A stretch of 64,000 bases of DNA from Mycoplasma sp. 1654_15 (GTDB lineage Bacteria; Bacillota_I; Bacilli_A; Mycoplasmatales; Metamycoplasmataceae), in contig NZ_CP051214.1 of the NCBI RefSeq assembly GCF_012516495.1, positions 1 to 64,000 on the forward strand. Direction: 5' to 3'. Below the pieces are notes generated by a model, which made no database searches, was not told the origin of the DNA, and saw only the letters and a list, made by a program, of their open reading frames with translations. The position numbers were made by a program, and so were the translations under genes. Positions 60,040 to 64,000 of the stretch are shown here, in pieces (the stretch's first letter is position 1; each line of letters begins with the position of its first letter).

Positions 60040-62904
60040 ATGTTAAAAAAGAAAAAATTACTGTTGGGTTCTTTAGTCTCAACTATTCCAATTAGTGTTC
60101 TAGTTTCTTGTGGTGTGACTCCACTGTGACAAAAGCAAGAATTAGTAAGAAATGTCAATTCAGCAGATAGTAGTTTTTATGCTTTTTATGGTTTTACTAA
60201 CTTTGCAGGTTCACCTAGTAGAGAAGATGATTATTTAAGAAGTGGATCTTATTTAGTTCAAACAATGTATGAAGGTGAAACTATTTTAAGTAAAGAAGCT
60301 CAACCTGATAGAGTAGAACAAGGAACTACTATAAAATCTTATCAATACAAATATACATCACCTTCTTATAAGTATTTGGTTTTAGCTTTAGCAAAGAGAT
60401 TTATAGTAACAGCAGAAGATGAAAATCATGAAGAACAAGTATATATTTTCGATAATGATAAGCATGAAATAGGACATTTAGCTTCTAACGAAAAACAAAC
60501 TCAATCTATTTATACTCTTAGCTCCAACGATCCAAAATCAATAAATTCACAGTTTTTTAGAGATACTTTAGCTAAAGCAAAAAAACTTCAAATTGAAGTA
60601 AAAAAAGATGTTCCTTGAGTGGATTATCAAGCAAACAAAACCGAATATACAGTAAAACCAGAAGACTTTTTCTATTCTTGAAAATTAAAAAATCTATACG
60701 ATCAGCATTATAGACAATCACATGGTGGAAGTAAAGAAATTGATGATAAAGTTAAGGCATCTATTAAAAATTTAAATCCTCAGTCTGAAAAATTTACATC
60801 TGATTTAAGCAACGATTATCTTTTTAAAGTTTTCGGTATTGATAAAAATAAACTGCTTGATGAAAAAACTTTTTTAACTGATTTTCAAGGCGAAAAAGTA
60901 TTAACATTTTTACCTCTGGAAACTAAAGGTCTTCAAGTAAATTACTATCAAATGTTACAAAAAATTGTTTTTGATTCTAACTATTTTTCACCAGTTCCTT
61001 CAGAATATATAGCAAAAAGAGTTGCTGAACAAACTAAAGAAGTAGAAGTTGAAAAAGAAGTTAAAGACAAAGATGGTAAACCACAAAAAGACAAAGATGG
61101 TAAAGAAATAAAAGTAAAAGTGAAGGAAAAACAAGGATTATTTGGTGAAACTGGAGAAGCTTTAAAATATGGAATTTACTGATATGGTAAAGATTATGAC
61201 AAAGACTTACTTTATGCATCACCTTGAATCATTAATTATGGTGACAAAAATAAAATAGTTTATATAAGAAATCCATATTATCCAAGAACAGGTTGAAAAG
61301 AAGCTGAACCTAGTTCATTTAAAAAAATAACATATAAATATTCTGCTTATCCTAACGCATCAGCATTTGAATCTGCTCAATTTAACAATTTTAAAGAACA
61401 AACTAAGGCATCAAGTGGGTTTGAAGGTTTATCAGATAATGATAAAAAATATGCACTAGCTCATTTTGAAGAATTAGGTGGAAGATATGTATTAGGAAAA
61501 GCTTTAGATCATATTCCATGACTCACTTATTCTTCTTTAATGCCTGGTTCAATGAATCAAGTAATTACTTCAAGTAATAATCAAGATGTTAGATATGATG
61601 ATCCTACAAAACTATACAAATTTAATGATGCATTTTCAAAACTTTACTTTGGACATTCCTTAGAAGAAATAGCAAAAGGTGGAGCAAAGGTTGTACCTTA
61701 TGTTTTTGGAGGTAGAGGACTAGAATTTAGAAGCATTATTTATGCAGCTTGAAATGTTTACACCATCAGTAGAGGACTTTCAAATACTGCATTACCTTGA
61801 TATTCTTTTGTTTCTCCAGATAATGTTTTAGCTAAAGACAAAACAGCAAGACAACTTTATGAAAAAGTTTCTACAATTTTTGCTGTTGATCAGAATGGAA
61901 ACAAATTTTATACAAAAACTCCAGAACAAGAAAAACAACAAAACTTTAACAACCCATCAAGCAATGCGCTTCAAATTCAAGCACCTAACTTTGATATTTT
62001 AAAAAATAAAATGAAAGAACTTCTAGACGATTTTTATGCTAAAGAAAACTTAAAACCAGAAGATAAAGTGCAATGAACACTAGCTACACGTTATACAAAT
62101 GCTACTAATAAAGAAATTTCTGCTTATCAACAAGCTGCCAAGGCTATAGAAGCACTTGATCCAAGATTAAGTGTTGATGTACAATCTGAAGTACCTGTTA
62201 CAAAAGATAATTACTTAAACTTCTTAATCAGAGGTATAGGTCCATACCACTATGTAGGTTGAAGTTATGATTACAATGGAGCAGGTACAGCAATTGACGG
62301 TTTAACACAAAGCGCTGGATTTGGTTTAGCAGCAGCTAGCTATTTTGCTTCTTTAGATGCAAATTCTAATTTAGCTAAATCTTTCCCAATGTTTTATAAA
62401 TATTCAAAAGACCTTGAAACTTTCTTCTCAAAAGAAGAATATAAAGGAAAAATGAGACCATTTAGTGAGTGAAAAGATTCTCCAAATGCACCAAATTTTG
62501 GTCAAAGAAATTTAAACGATCCAAATGATAAAAATAGAGATCAAAGACCCGATGTAACTAAATGAATTACTTTCCGTGTTGTTGAAAAACAAGATCCACA
62601 AACTAAAAAAATGGTTAAAAAATTCGAACAATACGATAAAAACTTTTCTTTAGGTGAAGAAACAGGATTGTTTAATAACCAATTCCAATTAAATCATAGT
62701 GATGAAGAAATTGCTCAGCTTCTCTCCGAAATTACTTCATTATATGGTTTTTTACCACAAACTGATGGAATAACTACAATAGGAAGTACACCAACAATTT
62801 CCTTTTTAAATCCTAATTTACAAGTTCCAGATACAGAAAACTCATTTGCAGTTCCAGATCAAACTGTCATAAAACCATTTCTTAAAAAACAAGGAGAACA
62901 ATAA
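60040..62904 (+). CDS. oppA: Oligopeptide ABC transporter substrate-binding lipoprotein OppA
   Basis: A 954-residue prolipoprotein, the mycoplasma long OppA type, with a signal peptide and lipobox VLVSC (Cys about 25). It binds peptides at the cell surface for the OppBC permease; mycoplasma OppA proteins have also been linked to ecto-ATPase activity and adhesion. The SBP_bac_5 fold segments YTVKPEDFFYSWKLKN near 205 and FKKITYKYSAYPNASAFESA near 430 are recognisable. A low-complexity Lys/Asp/Glu insertion with two KDKDGK repeats lies near 340-365. Over twenty TGA codons encode tryptophan. It overlaps oppB by 1 base (TAATG). Confidence 0.88.
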
Positions 62905-63950
62905 TGCTGACTAAGTACATTTTAAAAAGATTATTACTTGCAGTTGTAACTTTTATAGTAATTTACATTATTGTCTATCTAATAATGGCAAAATTTGGAA
63001 ATAATCCTTTTATAAACTCAATTGATTCAGCTAAATCTAAATCTACAGACGCTAGCGAACAATTAGCAAGGCTTCAAAGAGAAAATGGATTTGACCAACC
63101 AGCTGTTGTTAGATTATGAAATTACACAGTTGGGATTTTCCATGGAGATTATGGAAAAATTTATAAATCAAGTGAATCTTCAATTCCTGTTTTGTTTTTT
63201 AAACCACTAAGATATACAATTTTAGTTTCACTTCCTTCATTTATCATCAGTGTAATTTTAGGAGTAATTTTAGGAACAATTTCAGCTTATAAAAGAGGAA
63301 AATGACAAGATGCTTCAATTACTTCATTTGCTACAGTTTTTGTTGCTTTACCTTCATTTATCTTAGCTCCATTTGTGATTTTAATAGCTCTAAAAGTTCA
63401 ACTTCCTTTTGAGTTTAAAGAAGCATCTGAATATTCTGTAGGCACTATGATTATTTCATTGATACCACCAATTTTTGTTTTTGTTCTTTCTTCTATAGCA
63501 GGTTATACATTCTTAGTAAGAAACTGAGTGGTAACAACACTTTCTTCACACCAAGTGTTGATTGCAAAAGCTAAAGGGCTTTCTAAATTCAAAATTTTTA
63601 CAAAACATGTTTTCAGAAATGCTTCAATTCCTTTAGTAAGAACACTGATTTTTTCATATCTAGCTCTTCTATCAGGATCAATTATTTTAGAACAATTTTT
63701 CAGAATTCCAGGTTCATCTACAATTATTGTTAACGCAATTCAAGATGGAGAAATTAATATTTCAATGTTTTCTTTAATTTTCTTTACTTCTCTTTCATTA
63801 GTTACTGATATTGTTGCCGATCTTTCCTATGTTTTTATGGATCCAAGAATTTCAATTGCATCAAAATCAGAAAGAAACTACTGAGCAGAATTTAAAACCT
63901 GAAAATCAAGAAAAGAAAAAGTTAAAAAAGGAGAAGTAACTAATGTCTAA
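62904..63950 (+). CDS. oppB: Oligopeptide ABC transporter permease OppB
   Basis: A 348-residue membrane subunit with six transmembrane helices. The N-terminal YILKRLLLAVVTFIVIYIIV is typical of OppB. The EAA coupling loop is seen as LIAKAKGLSKFKIFTKHVFRNA near 218-239, and the end segment FRIPGSSTIIVNAIQDGE is a family hallmark. The charged tail (KTWKSRKEKVKKGE) precedes an AAAGGAG site for oppC, whose start lies 8 bases inside this gene. Confidence 0.93.
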
Positions 63951-64000
63951 TTCATCACAAGAATTTAACACAAAATATCGTTTAACTCAGCAAGATTTAA
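63943..64000 (+). CDS. oppC: Start of OppC, truncated by the window edge
   Basis: Only the first 19 codons are present (MSNSSQEFNTKYRLTQQDL). The strong AAAGGAGAAG site, the overlap with oppB and the operon order make OppC the likely product; the sequence itself is too short to confirm. Confidence 0.6.
   Translation, partial: MSNSSQEFNTKYRLTQQDL

Overview
This window is chromosomal DNA of a mycoplasma (class Mollicutes). It is very AT-rich, and UGA must be read as tryptophan: about thirty of the protein genes are continuous only when in-frame TGA codons are translated (dnaA is cut at 230 and 659 otherwise, and valS, uvrB, nox, ktrB and oppA behave the same way). Gene content, the ribosomal RNA sequence and the many prolipoproteins fit the hominis lineage (Mycoplasmopsis/Metamycoplasma type); I did not fix the species. 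The window begins 22 bases before dnaA, the usual numbering start.

Layout. 1-7.7 kb (+): dnaA, dnaN, an S4-domain protein, mnmG, rlmH, two tandem DHH phosphoesterases and a small unknown. 7.9-18.7 kb is mostly minus strand: a membrane protein, a small DUF2188-like protein, valS overlapping a 728-residue unknown, an ECF transporter S component, a MATE transporter, greA and a membrane-anchored methyltransferase-like protein; one plus-strand gene, lpd, sits inside this block. 18.7-23.8 kb: rRNA promoter region, 16S and 23S, with paired precursor-processing stems and no tRNA. The 5S gene is unlinked, about 26 kb further on. 23.9-26.4 kb: a YwaF/TMEM164-like membrane protein and three overlapping genes for small two-helix membrane proteins.

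26.5-38.0 kb is the most distinctive accessory region. Two paralogous cassettes each encode an ABC-2-like permease with a large predicted extracytoplasmic domain, an ABC ATPase and lipoproteins. In the first, two lipoprotein genes follow the ATPase; in the second, one lipoprotein combines the first part of one with the whole of the other. The second ATPase has lost several catalytic residues. A lactate-dehydrogenase-fold protein lacking its catalytic residues lies between them. The gene overlaps imply translational coupling and one surface machine per cassette. It may export, anchor or remodel something at the surface; the substrate is not visible.

38.1-60 kb: a TM2-like protein, trmB, leucyl aminopeptidase, mnmA-dnaJ (minus), a type II restriction-modification pair behind a (TA)10 tract, nox, divergent ktrB/ktrA, 5S rRNA, whiA, a Bax-inhibitor-like membrane protein, ppa, uvrB, a 664-residue probably exported unknown, SRP RNA, yitT, a Sua5/YrdC protein, rpiB, mutM and a broken Smr-domain gene. 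60-64 kb: the start of an oligopeptide ABC operon (oppA, oppB, start of oppC). No tRNA genes, CRISPR arrays, insertion sequences or prophage genes were recognised.
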